Source: Oscillospiraceae bacterium
Lineage (GTDB): Bacteria; Bacillota; Clostridia; Oscillospirales; Oscillospiraceae
Length of the DNA stretch: 6,218 nt
Reading direction: 5' to 3'
NCBI GenBank assembly: GCA_017620315.1
Contig: JAFZQQ010000180.1
Coordinates: forward strand, 1-6,218
Shown here: in pieces, positions 6,101 to 6,218 of the stretch
Position numbering within the stretch: the stretch's first letter is position 1
Layout of the letters: the number at the start of each line of letters is the position of its first letter
Notes under the pieces: model-generated
The model's database searches: none
What the model was told of the DNA's origin: nothing
What the model saw: the letters and a program-made list of their open reading frames with translations, nothing else
Made by a program: the position numbers and the translations under genes

Positions 6101-6218
6101 CGCAGCCGCTGATGACGCCGGTGCATTCGCCCGCAATGCCGCCGACATAGTTTTGGGCCTGGGCTTCAGCGGTATTCACGCAGTTTTTTATAGTGCAGTG
6201 CGCAACTCCGACAAGGCC
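3141..6218 (-). CDS. Large mosaic surface protein, 5' end beyond window
   Basis: The frame is open to the window edge and ends at TAA 3143-3141; 1025 residues are visible. The GTG at 6179 is internal, because codons before it continue the repeat pattern (GLVGVAHCTIKNCVN), so the true start and any signal peptide are unseen. In visible numbering: GLUG-type repeats at 1-140 (units with NCVNNG and GGIAG); a degenerate InlB-like repeat at about 183-225 (WNTAADGTGTQY, TLYASW); a beta-rich segment at 241-325; Gly-rich repeats with GIGGG at 339-463; CxxH..CxxC at 524-538; a second GLUG block at 596-685; a divergent InlB-type repeat at 870-939 (VTVNNGTGGGYYSAG to FTMPEKVVTVTANY); a C-terminal domain at 943-1025 ending KTSFVPLCAVWRGNA. 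Such domains belong to extracellular adhesin-like or carbohydrate-contacting proteins of Firmicutes. No LPXTG signal or SLH domain is visible, so any anchor must be N-terminal. There are 32 cysteines. Ligand and exact role are unknown. Confidence 0.9.
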   Translation of the reverse strand, partial: GLVGVAHCTIKNCVNTAEAQAQNYVGGIAGECTGVISGCENRGAVTCMNGNEGCAGGITGYTWTKEGIGHTCSIENCTNNGPVKAAQYAAGISAWTEAGRIINCVNNGKIEASISYPGGIASASGVDIINCVNNGTVVGSGARDILAMEEFCEYKLKLNLMSNNGTNGCIQCFYFSNNPTVPECKFSNNASVFCSWNTAADGTGTQYMPGGALPEARELTLYASWLSCRYPDDPDTAGTETNPWLVRDGVFNLTSGWYAVDDDVTMSERMKVTGDVKLILSEGKTLNSTNTSALGGTNAGINVSAGNKLTVYGPGSMELWGRNKAAAIGGSAEDGVNCGTVIIMGGTITAEGAYGAAGIGGGKGGKGGRVEIYGGTITAKGNSGGAGIGGGEHGDGGVTIVYGGSVYARAINDKGNAAAGIGSGRPSESVLNPGSFYFHGGVVKAVAGKAGSSGTGAEAIGTNLSITDQGANSSIPVTERISLEYDACVKAGEDKDSAQYADPGSAPYNREKYCQLRYAVISICENHKLTDGKCKYCGGLAYNNNEDGSADRPYIVSSTGMWKKLCTFVESGFDTSGKYFEMNKDLAVATMLGSSQHPFCGHFDGKGFTMTVNLSARGICAPFGCINGAEIRHLKVQGSVTGGMHSAGLVGVAAGTNLIEDCAIDTTVTATGTHCGGVVGHGGTSSTTLRGVLFSGSIKGQATTAGTFWGWSDSGGSGPALIDCLDDSGSTFPIGLGQPQPSRVYNTLYLDAGKTAGADRVWDESNRGKPARNVMVDYQLNCDFGEYTNYETSGIKAYKNHGMTYKGNLYVGAGDTAVITFSPDNSRLPWGQVFGSVTWNSGTLTKVAGEINHFNLTPADSYVLITPVVHYLVTVNNGTGGGYYSAGSQVQISPNEPAAGKEFDKWTTDDGVSISYAGNNISVFTMPEKVVTVTANYKDVSTSVSGDLSGGRLKATVTTSGSGLLVAVAYENGRQTGMWTKSVNANSAAQTYTTTLEVKQGCTYKVMLVKKTSFVPLCAVWRGNA
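4830..5204 (-). repeat. Gly-rich GGTITA / GIGGG protein repeats, four copies
   Basis: Four successive units of 29-33 residues. Each has a short beta strand (VIIMGGTITA, VEIYGGTITA, VTIVYGGSVYA, FYFHGGVVKA), then a Gly-Ala stretch ending in GIGGGK, GIGGGE, GIGSG or EAIGTN. The first two copies are close to each other and the last two are degenerate. Similar arrays occur in secreted proteins of gut Clostridia next to InlB-like repeats. A parallel beta-helix fold is a reasonable guess. Confidence 0.75.
5799..6218 (-). repeat. GLUG-type protein repeats, about five copies
   Basis: Divergent units of about 27-38 residues, recognisable at protein level by an Ile-x-Asn/Gly-Cys-x-Asn-x-Gly motif (IKNCVN, ISGCENRG, IENCTNNG, IINCVNNG, IINCVNNG), mostly followed by a small Gly-rich strand (GGIAG, GGITG, AAGIS, GGIAS). 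The last copy is cut short before the InlB-like segment. This pattern is usual for GLUG-motif beta-helix-like surface proteins. The copies differ at DNA level, so this is not a recent tandem expansion. The array continues beyond the window edge. Confidence 0.75.

Noticed and set aside
6177..6179. GTG as start of the large surface protein
   Set aside because: The open frame and its GLUG repeat pattern continue upstream to the window edge. The GTG encodes the Val of an internal NCVN motif, and a signal peptide would be expected at a true start.

Overview
The window reads as high-GC DNA from an anaerobic, probably gut-associated member of the Clostridia (an Oscillospiraceae- or Christensenellales-like relative). 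This rests on three things seen in the sequence: an [FeFe]-hydrogenase-like sensor protein, S-layer-homology (SLH) and GLUG/InlB-type surface proteins typical of Firmicutes, and strong AGGAGG-type ribosome binding sites. The taxonomic placement is inference. Every gene I can support lies on the minus strand. The many plus-strand open frames are antisense shadows of GC-rich coding sequence.

Layout from right to left, in the direction of transcription: (1) 6218-3141, the C-terminal 1025 residues of a very large cysteine-rich surface protein whose start lies outside the window. It is a mosaic of GLUG-type repeats, InlB-like repeats, Gly-rich 'GGTITA...GIGGG' repeats and a C-terminal beta-rich domain. 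(2) 3140-2914, an intergenic gap with a probable terminator for the surface gene and a candidate promoter for the next unit. (3) 2913-820, a 697-residue fusion of a two-cluster ferredoxin, an [FeFe]-hydrogenase H-cluster domain, a CxxC..C..C FeS domain, an apparently intact GGDEF diguanylate cyclase and a short receiver-like tail. (4) 770-303, a small membrane-anchored sensor-like reading frame broken by an in-frame TAG and apparently missing internal segments. I call it a decaying gene. (5) 266 to beyond base 1, the start of a secreted SLH-domain protein, absent from simple ORF lists because it runs off the window.

Genes 3 to 5 are spaced 49 and 36 bases apart with good ribosome binding sites and no visible terminator between them, so they probably form one transcript. 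The most interesting item is gene 3: it looks like a hydrogen or redox sensor whose output is cyclic di-GMP, placed next to cell-surface genes. All four presumed H-cluster cysteines are kept, but the proton-relay cysteine is replaced, as in sensory rather than catalytic hydrogenases. The diguanylate cyclase active site and the RxxD inhibition site are both present. The working idea is that redox or H2 state sets c-di-GMP level, which then affects surface properties. The link to the surface genes rests on gene order only.
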